The notes beneath the pieces were generated by a model that worked only from the letters and a program-made list of their open reading frames with translations, did not search any database and was not told where the DNA came from. The position numbers and the translations under genes are program-made. This document shows, one piece after another, positions 1-9,194 of a stretch of DNA of 64,000 bases. Positions within the stretch are counted from its first letter, which is position 1, and every line of letters starts with the position of its first letter. The DNA comes from Paraburkholderia sartisoli (GTDB lineage: Bacteria; Pseudomonadota; Gammaproteobacteria; Burkholderiales; Burkholderiaceae): the NCBI RefSeq assembly GCF_900107685.1, contig NZ_FNRQ01000012.1:1-64000 (forward strand), in the 5' to 3' direction.

Positions 1-390
1 TCTGACGAGTTCGGGAATGCAGGTGGCGACGTCCACGCCGGGGCTTTGCGGCAGCATCGCGGCGGGCACGAAGTGCTCGGGAAACAGCTGGCTCACGCGG
101 TAACACAGCTCGTTGCAGATCGCGGCCCACGTGCTCGAGACCTGGAAGTCGCCGATGTGATGCGCCATGAAGCTCGCGCGCGGGCTGAAGATGGTCAGGT
201 CGAGGCCGCGCTCGCGCATGAGCTTCAGCTGGTTGCTTTCGATCGACTCGCACAGCGCGTCGTCGCTGATCTGCAGCTCGGAGACCTTCGGCGTCTCCGA
301 AGGACTGCCGATGCCCGCGATCTGGCGGTTGCGCCACGCCTCCAGCGCTTTTGGCGCGGTGGTGTAGTGGCCGTGAATATCGATGATCAT
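1..390 (-). CDS. 4-oxalomesaconate hydratase-like amidohydrolase, N-terminal part (cut by window edge)
   Basis: The protein begins MIIDIHGHYTTAPKALEAWR and 130 residues are present before the left edge. The DIHGHY segment is the N-terminal metal-binding His-x-His of the amidohydrolase superfamily, and the following text matches the LigJ group, which hydrates 4-oxalomesaconate to 4-carboxy-4-hydroxy-2-oxoadipate in the 4,5-cleavage pathways for protocatechuate and gallate. The start is the only ATG that keeps the IDIHGHY strand and lies 65 bp after the transporter gene on the same strand. With the gallate dioxygenase and transporter upstream it forms a catabolic operon; an aldolase and an isomerase would be expected beyond the edge. 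Family assignment rests on motif and context; the C-terminal half is not visible. Confidence 0.85.
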   Translation of the reverse strand, partial: MIIDIHGHYTTAPKALEAWRNRQIAGIGSPSETPKVSELQISDDALCESIESNQLKLMRERGLDLTIFSPRASFMAHHIGDFQVSSTWAAICNELCYRVSQLFPEHFVPAAMLPQSPGVDVATCIPELVR

Positions 391-455
391 CGTCGCTCCT
401 GACAACTGGGTTGGTTACCGGCGCGATGTCACGAATGCCGTGCGCGCCGCCTTCT

Positions 456-1805
456 TCAATGTGCCGCGGTGGGTTGAGCGCTCGTTTCCCCTGCTCTCAC
501 GCGCTGTGCGAGCAGAATGGCGATCGCGGCCAGCGTGGCGGGAACGGCCAGCATCGCGAGGATCGCGCCGAACTGCCAGCCGAGCCCGAGCAGCGCGCCG
601 CCAATCGCCGAACCAAAGATGCTGCCGAAGCGGCCCATGCCGAGCATCCAGCTGACGCCGGTGGCGCGCGCGACCGTCGGGTAACGGCTCGGCGCAAAGG
701 CGTTCAGGCCGGTCTGCGCGCCGCTCATGCAGAAGCCCGCGGCGAAAACGAGCAGGGTCAGCGACGAGGACAACGCGCCGATCCAGCCCAGCGCGAGCAC
801 GCACAGGCCGCCGCCCACATAGGCCGCGCTGATCACGGGTGCCGGACGGACCTTGTCCATCAGCCAGCCGACGCAGATCGCGCCAATCGTGCCGCCGATC
901 TGGAACATCGCCGTCACGTTCGCGGCCGTGGTGACCGTGAGCCCGGCGTCCTTCATCAGCGTCGGCAGCCAGCCGGTCAGCAGATAGATGACGAGCAGGC
1001 CCATGAAGTACGTGACCCACAGCGCGCCCGTCATCAAGCCGTATCCCTGCGAGAACAGCACGCCAATAGGCTTGCGCGTCGGCAGCGGCGGTTCGCTGGA
1101 GACGAACACTTCGTCACCGGCAAAACGGGCGCCGCTCACCCGGCCGAGCACCGCGCCAATCCGCGCGGGGGACGCACCGCGCACCGCCAGCAGACGCGCC
1201 GACTCGGGAAGCAGCCAGATTTGCAGCGGGATCAGCACAAGCGGCAACGCGCCGCCAAAAATCAGCACCGAGCGCCAGCCATGTGCCGGAATCAGCCAGC
1301 CGGCGGCAAAACCGATCAGGGCCGAGCCCAGGTTGAAGCCGGTGAACATGATGGTGATCAGGAGCGCGCGCTTGCGCTGCGGCGCGTATTCCGAGAGCAG
1401 CGTCGTCGTGTTCGGCATGGCGGCGCCGAGGCCGATGCCCGACAGCAGTCGCAGTACCGCCATCTCCATCGGCGAGTGCGTCGATGCCGTCATGATCGTG
1501 AAGACGCCGAACAGAAACACCGAGGCAATCAACACCCACTTGCGTCCGATGCGGTCCGAAGCGGGGCCGGCCACCAGCGCGCCGATCACGAGACCGAGCG
1601 GCGCCGCGCTCATCACGAGGCCGAACTCAGGACGCGAAATCCCCCAGTCGTGAATGATCGACGGCGCGACGAAGCCCATGATGGCGACGTCCATGCCATC
1701 CGCCATGACGATGAGAAAGCACAGCGCCACCAGCAACCACTGGTACGGCGAGATGCCGCGTGCGTCGATAAAAGCCTTGATATCAATTGTTTTTCCACTT
1801 GTCAT
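456..1805 (-). CDS. MFS aromatic acid:H+ symporter, probable gallate/protocatechuate transporter
   Basis: 449 residues, the usual length for the AAHS family (PcaK, GalT). The N-terminus has the family signature after helix 1, with MADGMDVAIMGFVAPSI around residues 34-50, and an MFS loop 2-3 motif (GPASDRIGRKW) near residue 80. About twelve hydrophobic segments can be seen. It imports an aromatic acid into the cytoplasm using the proton gradient. It lies between the gallate dioxygenase (152 bp upstream) and the LigJ-type hydratase, all on the minus strand, so gallate or a close hydroxybenzoate is the most likely substrate. The exact substrate cannot be read from sequence. Confidence 0.88.
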   Translation of the reverse strand: MTSGKTIDIKAFIDARGISPYQWLLVALCFLIVMADGMDVAIMGFVAPSIIHDWGISRPEFGLVMSAAPLGLVIGALVAGPASDRIGRKWVLIASVFLFGVFTIMTASTHSPMEMAVLRLLSGIGLGAAMPNTTTLLSEYAPQRKRALLITIMFTGFNLGSALIGFAAGWLIPAHGWRSVLIFGGALPLVLIPLQIWLLPESARLLAVRGASPARIGAVLGRVSGARFAGDEVFVSSEPPLPTRKPIGVLFSQGYGLMTGALWVTYFMGLLVIYLLTGWLPTLMKDAGLTVTTAANVTAMFQIGGTIGAICVGWLMDKVRPAPVISAAYVGGGLCVLALGWIGALSSSLTLLVFAAGFCMSGAQTGLNAFAPSRYPTVARATGVSWMLGMGRFGSIFGSAIGGALLGLGWQFGAILAMLAVPATLAAIAILLAQRVRAGETSAQPTAAH

Positions 1806-1957
1806 CGCTGTTCTCCTGTCTCCCTTGTTCTGGTTTCATGGCGCGACTGTGATCGTCGTTGCCGGGTGCATGCGTCCCCGCGCACTTGTTGCGCTCTCGT
1901 TGCCTTTCAGGCCCAAACCGCACGACGAACGAAACGCGCCCGGAATCGATCCGCCAG

Positions 1958-3259
1958 TCAGCGCTTCTCTTTTTCTCCGCTGTCCCAGTCCAGCTTTCCG
2001 GCCGTCTTGCCCGCCACCGAATACAGCGCGCCGGGCGCATTACGCGTGCGCTGAAACGCTTCCAGCGTTTCGCCGCGCATCGCTGCGTAGATGTGCAGGT
2101 TCGACACGCCGGTCACGGCGCCGAGCTTCTCGAGCATGAAGAAGATCACGCCGTAGTGCAGAAGGCCGCGCCAGTCGCGTCGGCGAACCAGGTCCCGCTC
2201 TTCTTCGGTCAACGCCGCCGCCTCGAAGCTCGCTTCCGGATCGCGCAGGAACGCCTCGCGATGCGCCGGCTCGATCATGCGATGCAGGTAGTCGTTGATC
2301 CGGTAGGCGCGGACCGCGACTTCGATCGTGAACGGATACGTGCCTTCGAGTTTCCCGATGCCGTCCAGCTCGCTCGCCATATGACGCCGGTGACGCTCGA
2401 GCGCGGCGGGTGCCGTATCGCTGCCCTCGCCTTCGTAGATGGCGGTTGCGATGCCGGCCATCGAAGGCAGGTAGTAGCTGCGATGCGTACACACGACGTT
2501 CGCCGACAGCGCGCCGCGCATCGTCAGCCACATCACCACCTCCGAGCCCTCGTAGCCGCCCAGCTCCGCGTATTCGGCGATCGTCATCCCGGCGAGCTGC
2601 TCGGGGTCGCGCTCCAGCAGGTCGAGAAAGCGCTGGTCCCATTCCGTGTTGTTGAAACCGGCGCGCTCTCCATGCACCTGATGCGACAAGCCACCGGTCG
2701 CGACAATCGCGACCTTGAGATCTTCCGGATAGCTTTCGATGGCACGCCGCAGCGCCTGCCCGAGCCTGTAAAACCGGCGGGCAGACGGGACCGGCATTTG
2801 CAGCACGCCCATCTGCAGCGGCACCAGTTTCACGGGCCATTCGGGCTTGTGCGGGCACAGCATCGACAGCGGCGAAAAGCAGCCGTGATCGAGCGCCTTG
2901 TTCTGGAAGAAGGACATGTCGAACTCGTCGGCCATCAGCGATGCGCCGATGTGCGCGGCAAGCGCCGGATGCCCGTTGACTGGCGGCAGGTCGCGCGCGC
3001 CGCCGCCCTCGTCGGCGACCTGCCATTGCTGCCCGACGCCCAGCGTGAACGCCGAATAGTGGTCGAAGAAAAACGAGGTAACGTGATCGTTGTAGATCAG
3101 CAGGATCACGTCGGGCTTGCGGTCGGCGAGCCAGTCCGCGAGCGGTGCGAAATTCTCGAAGATCGGCGCCCATACGGGGTCGTCACGCTTGTTCTTGTCG
3201 AACGCAAAGCCGATGGTGGGGGTGTGCGAGGCCGCAATGCCTCCGATGATTCGTGCCAT
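1958..3259 (-). CDS. galA: gallate dioxygenase (class III extradiol, LigAB-type fusion)
   Basis: Opens the gallate ring between C4 and C5 to 4-oxalomesaconate with Fe(II) and O2. The 433-residue protein starts MARIIGGIAASHTPTIGFAF; the early His (SHTPTIG) and the later DHGCFSP and GLSHQVHGERAG segments are the LigB-type iron and catalytic regions, and the last ~140 residues resemble the LigA alpha subunit. This single-chain arrangement is that of GalA/DesB (about 420 residues). The open frame extends 47 codons further upstream, but the chosen ATG has a strong AAGGAG eight bases or less ahead and the conserved N-terminus, so the longer start is rejected. First gene of the operon leading to the transporter and hydratase. 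High confidence in the family; protocatechuate as an additional substrate is possible. Confidence 0.92.
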   Translation of the reverse strand: MARIIGGIAASHTPTIGFAFDKNKRDDPVWAPIFENFAPLADWLADRKPDVILLIYNDHVTSFFFDHYSAFTLGVGQQWQVADEGGGARDLPPVNGHPALAAHIGASLMADEFDMSFFQNKALDHGCFSPLSMLCPHKPEWPVKLVPLQMGVLQMPVPSARRFYRLGQALRRAIESYPEDLKVAIVATGGLSHQVHGERAGFNNTEWDQRFLDLLERDPEQLAGMTIAEYAELGGYEGSEVVMWLTMRGALSANVVCTHRSYYLPSMAGIATAIYEGEGSDTAPAALERHRRHMASELDGIGKLEGTYPFTIEVAVRAYRINDYLHRMIEPAHREAFLRDPEASFEAAALTEEERDLVRRRDWRGLLHYGVIFFMLEKLGAVTGVSNLHIYAAMRGETLEAFQRTRNAPGALYSVAGKTAGKLDWDSGEKEKR

Positions 3260-3901
3260 GCCTCTACTCCTTAAAGCGCATTCATACGTTCGGGCCAACT
3301 CACCCGTCAGCCCTGGGCAAACCACCGATGCGCGTGATCTCCGCATGCGTGTTGAAACCGCGATGCCTGTCATGAACGCCGCTTCGCGCGCCAGCGTCAT
3401 CGTGGATTTCGATCGGGCTGTGCCGTTACGTGCCTGGGCCGAATGTAGTCAGACGGCCTCATCGCCGGAAGGGCGGGTTAACGAGATGCGTTGGCGAAAA
3501 TGAGCTGTTTCCGGCTCATCCACCTATCGCGGCAGAGGATCGTGAATCTCGCTGGAGCCCCACGCATCAAGGCTTCAAGGCAGGTTCAGATATCTGAAGG
3601 ATAAAATTTGCCGCGTCATCGCTGAAACACCAGCCGATAAACAGAACAGATGGGATGGAAATCAAGTCGCAACAGGACGGGCGCGCGCCAGCGCGGCGAT
3701 GCCGGTGGATGGTGGAAGGATGTAGCGGTGAGGTAATGGCCGATGGACCATCAAGCCAGCGAACGAGCGCGGCCTGTGCGCTTTGCACGCGGGGATCCAG
3801 CGTGAAGCGTGGATTCATCGGGGGAAACCGGGCTATCGCAACCCAGGAGCAATCGCCAGCCCGGATCGGGCTGGCAGCGTGGGCGCGCCTTAAGTAAGGC
3901 T
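3260..3901. other. 642-bp intergenic region
   Basis: Lies between the gallate dioxygenase start and the OsmC-like gene end. It must hold the promoter of the gallate operon. Short open frames on both strands lack convincing ribosome sites and protein-like composition. An 80-codon plus-strand frame at 3655-3897 was considered and not accepted. No regulator gene for the operon is present here. Confidence 0.5.
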
Positions 3902-4384
3902 TTAACGGGCCGTGTCGTACGCCCAGGTCCCCTCGACGTCGATCCGCGTCTTGACCGAGTTCGCCAGATAGCACGCATCGTGTGCGGCGTGATGCAGTTG
4001 ATGCAGCGCGTCGTCGGTGGGCATTTTTTCGCCGGTAAACGTGACGAGCGGCTTCAGCACCACGCGCGTGACGACTTCCTTGCCTTCGTCGTTTTTCGCC
4101 ATCGCGCCTTCTGCTTCATCGCGATACGCCGCGACCGCATAGCCCCGTTGCGCCGCGATCGACAGAAACCACAGCATGTGACAACTCGACAGCGCGGCCA
4201 CATAAGCCTCTTCCGGATCGACAGCAGCGGGATCCGAAAACGGCACGCGCACGACATGCGGTGAACTCGACGCAGGCACGACCGCACCGCCGTCGAACGT
4301 CCAGCGATGCGCGCGGCTGTAGCGATTATCGGTAAACGTGCTGCCGTTACCGTTCCATTCGACGACTGCTGTATGCAAGGTCAT
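3902..4384 (-). CDS. OsmC family protein
   Basis: 160 residues with the OsmC/Ohr fold pattern. The central segment PEEAYVAALSSCHMLWFL (around residues 57-74) carries the first conserved cysteine on the long helix; the second appears in HAAHDACYLANSV near residue 140. These two Cys form the peroxide-reactive pair in Ohr/OsmC proteins, which reduce organic hydroperoxides in the cytoplasm. The usual pair is seen, so activity is plausible. It lies 42 bp downstream of the D-2-hydroxyacid dehydrogenase on the same strand and may be cotranscribed. The sequence is closer to the general OsmC-like group than to classical Ohr. Confidence 0.85.
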   Translation of the reverse strand: MTLHTAVVEWNGNGSTFTDNRYSRAHRWTFDGGAVVPASSSPHVVRVPFSDPAAVDPEEAYVAALSSCHMLWFLSIAAQRGYAVAAYRDEAEGAMAKNDEGKEVVTRVVLKPLVTFTGEKMPTDDALHQLHHAAHDACYLANSVKTRIDVEGTWAYDTAR

Positions 4385-4426
4385 GTGAGCAATTCCCAGG
4401 GTCGGAAACCAGAGCAGCGAAACCGG

Positions 4427-5359
4427 TCAGATCGGCGTGAGCACCGGTTCGCCCGCGAAATGGCGCGTGGCGTTGTCGATGAAGTTGCGCACCGTCGCCG
4501 CGACCGATTCCGGCGAAGTCCCGCCGACGTGCGGCGTCAGCACGACGTTCGGCAATGCGATCAGCGCCTCCGGCGGTTGCGGCTCGCTTTCGTAGACGTC
4601 GAGCCCGGCGCCGGCAATCGCGCCCGTCTTCAACGCCGCCGCGAGCGCGGCCGTATCGACCACGCTGCCGCGCGACACGTTGACGAGAAAGCCCGCCGGC
4701 CCGAGCGCATCGAGCACGGTCCGGTCGATCAGATGACGGGTCGACGCGCCGCCCGGCGTCGTCACGACGAGGTAGTCGCTCCACTGCGCGAGCGACAGCA
4801 CGCTGTCGAAATAACGGCACGTCGCGCCTTCACGCGGTTTGCGATTGTGATAACCGGTTTCGAGATCGAAGCCGGCCGCGCGCCGCGCGACCTTCTCGCC
4901 GATGTTGCCGAGACCGACAATGCCAAGCCGCTTGCCGGACACCGTCGGACGCATCGGCAGCACGTCGCGCCACACGCCCTCGCGGGTGGCGCGATCGCGC
5001 CGCGGCACGTCGCGCACGGCCGCCAGCAGCAGCGCGAACGCGTGATCGGCGACGCAGTTGTCGTTGGCTCCCGCGCCGTTCACCGTCACGATGCCGCGTG
5101 TACGCGTATGATCGAGCGCGACGTTTTCGTAGCCGGCGCCGAGCGCGCTGACGAATTCGAGTTGCGCGAGCCGGTCGATTTCGTCGGCGGTCAGCCCCGT
5201 CGTGCCGTTGGTCAGCACAGCCCGGATCGCGTCGCCGTGACGGGCGATGGCCTCGGTGCGCTGCGCCGGTGTGGGTGCGTGGATGAGATCGAACGATGCG
5301 GAGATGTCCGCGAGACTCTCCCCGTCAAGGGGAATCAGGACCAGCAAGGAAGGCTTCAT
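4427..5359 (-). CDS. D-isomer specific 2-hydroxyacid dehydrogenase (hydroxypyruvate/glyoxylate reductase-like)
   Basis: 310 residues, typical for the family. The NAD(P) Rossmann motif is GLGNIGEKVARRAAGF in the middle; the Arg region VNVSRGSVVD, the Glu in LDVYESEPQPP and the His in LTPHVGGTSPES form the catalytic Arg-Glu-His set. The enzyme interconverts a 2-oxoacid and a D-2-hydroxyacid in the cytoplasm. The sequence most resembles the hydroxypyruvate/glyoxylate reductase branch; the precise substrate is not set by the motifs. It heads a probable two-gene unit with the OsmC-like gene. Nothing unusual is seen in composition. Confidence 0.85.
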   Translation of the reverse strand: MKPSLLVLIPLDGESLADISASFDLIHAPTPAQRTEAIARHGDAIRAVLTNGTTGLTADEIDRLAQLEFVSALGAGYENVALDHTRTRGIVTVNGAGANDNCVADHAFALLLAAVRDVPRRDRATREGVWRDVLPMRPTVSGKRLGIVGLGNIGEKVARRAAGFDLETGYHNRKPREGATCRYFDSVLSLAQWSDYLVVTTPGGASTRHLIDRTVLDALGPAGFLVNVSRGSVVDTAALAAALKTGAIAGAGLDVYESEPQPPEALIALPNVVLTPHVGGTSPESVAATVRNFIDNATRHFAGEPVLTPI

Positions 5360-5660
5360 GACCCGGCGGCGATCGTGGTTGAAAACGCTGGTTGAGAAAG
5401 CTGTGGCTGGAGAAGTATACCTGCGTCACCGCGCAGGGAGCCGGCGGGTCTTTCGCCGGATGCTCGAACGCGGGCATCCCCCCGACGACTGGGCGCGACT
5501 CCTGTCCGACGGACTGACAGCGTCTTCACGCCTGCAACAGGTCACGGATCAAAGTGCCGGAAAGCGTTGACGATTGAACGCCGACCCGCGCGGCGTGCGG
5601 GCATTGAACGTACGATGCCCGTAAAATTGGTCGATTGATCCATTGCCGCCGGAGCCTGTC
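5360..5660. other. 301-bp divergent intergenic region
   Basis: Between divergent starts of the hydroxyacid dehydrogenase and the response regulator. A TAAAAT at 5622-5627 is a possible -10 for the regulator gene, but no -35 at the right spacing is evident. No gene or clear repeat was seen. Confidence 0.4.
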
Positions 5661-6338
5661 ATGCGAATCCTGGTTGTCGAAGACGAACCGAAAACGGGCG
5701 CGTACCTGAAGAAGGGACTCGAGGAGTCGGGGTATTCCGTCGACGTCGCCAGCGACGGCGCCGATGGCCTGCTGCTCGCGCAGGAACAGAACTACGACGT
5801 GATCGTGCTCGACGTGATGCTGCCGACCATGGATGGCTGGGCCGTGCTGAAAGCGTTGCGCGCCACGCACGCCACGCCCGTGCTGTTCCTCACCGCGCGT
5901 GACGACGTCAGCGATCGTGTGCGCGGCCTCGAACTGGGCGGCGACGACTATCTCGTGAAGCCGTTCGCCTTCGTCGAACTGCTCGCGCGGGTGCGCACGC
6001 TGGCTCGGCGCGGCCCACCGCGCGAGAGCGAATTGCTGAAGGTGGGCGATCTGGAAGTCGACGTGAACCGCCGGCGCGTGCGGCGCGGCAACACGCGCAT
6101 CGATCTGACGCCGCGCGAATTCTCGCTGCTGCAACTGCTCGCGCGCCGTCAGGGTGAAGTGCTGAGCCGCACGCAGATCGCGTCGTATGTGTGGGACATG
6201 AACTTCGACAGCGACACGAACGTGGTTGAAGTGGCGATTCGCCGGCTGCGCGCGAAGATCGACGACGACTTCCCGGTCAAGCTGATCCAGACGGTGCGCG
6301 GCGTCGGCTACGTCATCGAAGTGAAAGAGGCCGATTGA
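5661..6338 (+). CDS. OmpR-family response regulator (heavy-metal/IrlR-CusR type)
   Basis: 225 residues with an N-terminal receiver domain (MRILVVEDEPKTGAYLKKGL; phospho-acceptor Asp51 in VIVLDVMLPTMDG; Lys in DDYLVKPF) and a C-terminal OmpR winged helix from about residue 130. The ATG at 5661 is preferred to the TTG at 5643 because receiver domains of this family start exactly at MRILVVEDE. The stop overlaps the start of the kinase gene (TGATG), so the two are translationally coupled. Its sequence class is the CopR/CusR/IrlR group. The three-gene RND efflux operon converging on this pair is the likely regulon; no operator has been proven. Confidence 0.92.
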   Translation: MRILVVEDEPKTGAYLKKGLEESGYSVDVASDGADGLLLAQEQNYDVIVLDVMLPTMDGWAVLKALRATHATPVLFLTARDDVSDRVRGLELGGDDYLVKPFAFVELLARVRTLARRGPPRESELLKVGDLEVDVNRRRVRRGNTRIDLTPREFSLLQLLARRQGEVLSRTQIASYVWDMNFDSDTNVVEVAIRRLRAKIDDDFPVKLIQTVRGVGYVIEVKEAD

Positions 6339-7753
6339 TGGTCGCGCGCTCGCTGACCACGGCGCTTGCGCTTGCCTTCGCCGGGACGACGCTGGTGGTG
6401 TTCGCGCTGGTGGGCAGCGTGCTGTATTTCGCGATCGACCGCCAGGTGAAGCAGCAGGACGACCTCGACATCGTGCTGATCTCACGCCATACCCGACGTC
6501 TCGCGCAGGAGCTCGGCACGCTTGCCGATTTGCGCGGCCATGCGGACCGGTTGACGAGCCAGGTGCTGGGCAACCTCGCGATGTCGATGGCCGTGCGCGA
6601 CCAGGACCGCAACCTTGTGTTCGAGCACAACACGGCGGGCATCGCCGACCCGGGGGTGCCTTCGCCCGCACTGGCGAGCCGCCTCGGCGCGTCGCAGCGC
6701 ATCACGGAGAGCGACATCGTCGAATGGCACACCGCGCTGGGCGTGCCGGTGCGCGGGCTGGCAGCCGATACGGTGCTGCGCGACGGCACGCCCGTCACGC
6801 TGGTCATCGCGCGCAACATGACGGACCGCTGGCGGCTGCTCGATCGCTATCGCGAGCGTCTGTATGGCGCGGGTTTTGCCGGCGTGCTGCTTGCGTTCCT
6901 GATGAGCTGGATGCTGGTGCGCGAATCGCTGCGGCCCTTGCGCAACATGGCGGGCAGCGCCGCGACGATCACCGTCGACAGGCTCGACACGCGTATACCG
7001 GCCGATAACGTGCCGAATGAACTCGCCGCGCTGGTCGTCTCGCTGAACGCGATGCTCGACCGTCTGCATGGCGGCTTTCAACGCATGTCGCAATACACGG
7101 CCGATCTCGCGCACGATCTGCGCACGCCGCTAGGCAACCTGCGCGGCTCAACGGAAGTGGCGCTCGCGCGTCCGCGCTCCGCCGACGAGTATCAGTCGCT
7201 GCTGGCGTCGAACCTCGAAGAATGCGAGCGGATGTCGCGAATGATCGAAAGCGTGCTGTTTCTCGCGCGCGCCGAACATCCGCGGTTCGTCACGACGCTG
7301 AGCGAACTGGATGCCGCGAAGGAACTCGAGCGCATCGCCGAATACTTCGAAGGCGTGGCCGACGATGCAGGCGTGCGCCTGCAGGTGACGGGCGGCGGCC
7401 GTCTGCGTGCCGACGTCGAACTGTTCCGCCGCGCGCTCGGCAATCTGCTCGCCAACGCGATCCGCTATACGCCGCGTGGCGGCACGATCACCCTGGGCGC
7501 GGAAGAAACGCCGCACGGGCTGCGCGTGACCGTCGCGAACCAGGGCGCGCCGATCGATCCTTCGTTGCTCGAGCGGGTTTTCGACCGCTTTTATCGCGCC
7601 GACCCTTCGCGCAGGAGCGATCCGAAGGCGACGGGTTCGACCGGACTCGGGCTCGCGATCGTCCGCACGATCATGGACCTGCACGGCGGCACGGCACACG
7701 CCGAAAGCGACGCGGCCAGCACGCGCTTCATTCTGACGTTCGTGCGTCGGTAA
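6338..7753 (+). CDS. membrane sensor histidine kinase (heavy-metal sensor type)
   Basis: 471 residues. A first membrane helix (about residues 8-32) is followed by a periplasmic sensor loop, a second helix near residues 174-194, a HAMP linker (MLVRESLRPLRNMAGSAATI), a HisKA domain with His259 in DLAHDLRTPLGNLRG, and an ATPase domain with N-box NLLANAIRYT and G2 box GSTGLGLAIVRTI. It phosphorylates the regulator encoded just upstream; the ATG lies within the regulator's stop (TGATG). The 3' end overlaps the convergent outer-membrane factor gene by 26 bp, so antisense interference between the two transcripts is possible. The ligand is unknown. Confidence 0.92.
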   Translation: MVARSLTTALALAFAGTTLVVFALVGSVLYFAIDRQVKQQDDLDIVLISRHTRRLAQELGTLADLRGHADRLTSQVLGNLAMSMAVRDQDRNLVFEHNTAGIADPGVPSPALASRLGASQRITESDIVEWHTALGVPVRGLAADTVLRDGTPVTLVIARNMTDRWRLLDRYRERLYGAGFAGVLLAFLMSWMLVRESLRPLRNMAGSAATITVDRLDTRIPADNVPNELAALVVSLNAMLDRLHGGFQRMSQYTADLAHDLRTPLGNLRGSTEVALARPRSADEYQSLLASNLEECERMSRMIESVLFLARAEHPRFVTTLSELDAAKELERIAEYFEGVADDAGVRLQVTGGGRLRADVELFRRALGNLLANAIRYTPRGGTITLGAEETPHGLRVTVANQGAPIDPSLLERVFDRFYRADPSRRSDPKATGSTGLGLAIVRTIMDLHGGTAHAESDAASTRFILTFVRR

Positions 7754-9182
7754 GCGTCGCGCGATCCCAGCCGCCGCCCAGTGCCTTGAGCAACTGCACG
7801 CTCGCATCGACGCGGCGCGCGTCGATCTGGTCGGCCGTGCGCTCGTTGGTGAGCGCGATGGTCTGCGCGGTGACGACGTCGAGATAGCTGACCGCGCCGG
7901 CCTGATAACGGTTCATCGTGAGCTTCAGCGACAGTTCTGCCGCCGACGTCGCACGCTGCTGGCTATCCGCTTCACTCGCGAGCGTGGTGATCGCGCAGAG
8001 GTTGTCCTCGACCTGTTGAAACGCAACCAGCACCGTTTGCCGGTAACCGGCGACCGCGCCGTCGTACTGCGCGTTTGCGCCTTTCAGCGCGGCGTCGCGG
8101 CGACCGCCGTCGAACAGCGTGCCGGCCAGTTGCGCGCCGATCGACCAGAACAGGCTCGGCGCGGTGAGCCACGGTGCGAAGAACGTGCTCTCGAGCCCCG
8201 CTGTGGCGGAGAGCGTCAGGTCGGGATAGAACGCCGCATGGGCCTCGCCGACCTGCGCGTTGGCCGCCGCGACGCGCCGCTCGGCAGCGGCGATGTCCGG
8301 CCTGCGTTCGAGCAGTTGCGACGGCAGGCCCACGGGTATCCGCGGCAACGCGATGTCGCGTACCTGCTGCCGAAGCGCGAACGACGAAGCGGGCACACCG
8401 ATTAGCGTCGCGATCGCGTGTTGCAGCTGGGCGCGTTGCACGTCGATGTCGCTGTCCATCGTGCGCGTGCTTTCGAGCTGCGTCTGGGCTTGCGCGACGG
8501 CGGAGGCATCGATTGCGCCGTCTTTCAGCTGCTGTTGCACGATGTTCAATGCGGCGGCGTACGCGGTGACGGAATCGTCGAGCAGTTTCTTTTGCCGGTC
8601 GAGCGAGCGCAGGTCGAAGTAGTCGAGCGCGAGATCGCTCGCGACCGACAGGCGCACCGATTCCAGATCGGCCTCGCTTGCCTGTGCGTTGTCGCGCGCG
8701 TTGACGGTTGCATCCTTCACGCGGCCGAACAGGTCCGGCTCCCAGCTCGCCGATACACCCACGGAATAATCGGGCACGGTCTGGCCAGCAAGCGAATGGC
8801 CGAGCACGTTCTGCGACAGGCGCGTGCGCGACTGCGCGGCGCCGGCGGCGATCACGGGCGCGTAGCCCGAGCGCTGATAGTCGACCATGGCACGCGCGGC
8901 CTGCAATTGCGCGACCGCTTTGGCCACGGTCTGGTTGGACACGTCGATGCGGGCTTCGAGACGGTTCAGCTCGTCGTCGTTGAATAGCGTCCACCAGGGG
9001 CCGCGCGGCTGCGCGTCGGCGGGCACGGCGACGGTCCAGCCAGGCGCGGCCGTGCCCGCATAGTGGTCGGGCACGGCGACATCGGGCTTCGTGTACGAAG
9101 GCAGTGTGGAGCACGCTGTCAGCGCGCAGGCAACGCCGGCCGCGAGCGTCTTGCGAAGGAACGGAACGGACAGGGTTAGCAT
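7728..9182 (-). CDS. RND efflux outer membrane factor (NodT/OprM family lipoprotein)
   Basis: 484 residues with two outer-membrane efflux repeats. The signal peptide ends in a lipobox (LTACS, Cys24), so the mature protein is lipid-anchored in the outer membrane and forms the trimeric TolC-like channel. GLPSQLLERRPDIAAAERRVAAANA in the second half is the family signature. Last gene of the RND operon, 12 bp after the adaptor gene. It ends inside the 3' end of the histidine kinase gene on the other strand. Confidence 0.92.
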   Translation of the reverse strand: MLTLSVPFLRKTLAAGVACALTACSTLPSYTKPDVAVPDHYAGTAAPGWTVAVPADAQPRGPWWTLFNDDELNRLEARIDVSNQTVAKAVAQLQAARAMVDYQRSGYAPVIAAGAAQSRTRLSQNVLGHSLAGQTVPDYSVGVSASWEPDLFGRVKDATVNARDNAQASEADLESVRLSVASDLALDYFDLRSLDRQKKLLDDSVTAYAAALNIVQQQLKDGAIDASAVAQAQTQLESTRTMDSDIDVQRAQLQHAIATLIGVPASSFALRQQVRDIALPRIPVGLPSQLLERRPDIAAAERRVAAANAQVGEAHAAFYPDLTLSATAGLESTFFAPWLTAPSLFWSIGAQLAGTLFDGGRRDAALKGANAQYDGAVAGYRQTVLVAFQQVEDNLCAITTLASEADSQQRATSAAELSLKLTMNRYQAGAVSYLDVVTAQTIALTNERTADQIDARRVDASVQLLKALGGGWDRATLTDARTSE

Positions 9183-9194
9183 GACCGGCCTCGC

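Noticed and set aside
411..2054. 547-codon plus-strand open frame opposite the aromatic acid transporter
   Set aside because: It is an antisense shadow created by high GC codon bias; composition is Arg/Gln/His-rich with no domain, and the opposite strand encodes a good MFS protein.
3655..3897. 80-codon plus-strand open frame in the gap upstream of the OsmC gene
   Set aside because: No clear ribosome site, no domain and a composition typical of GC-rich chance frames.
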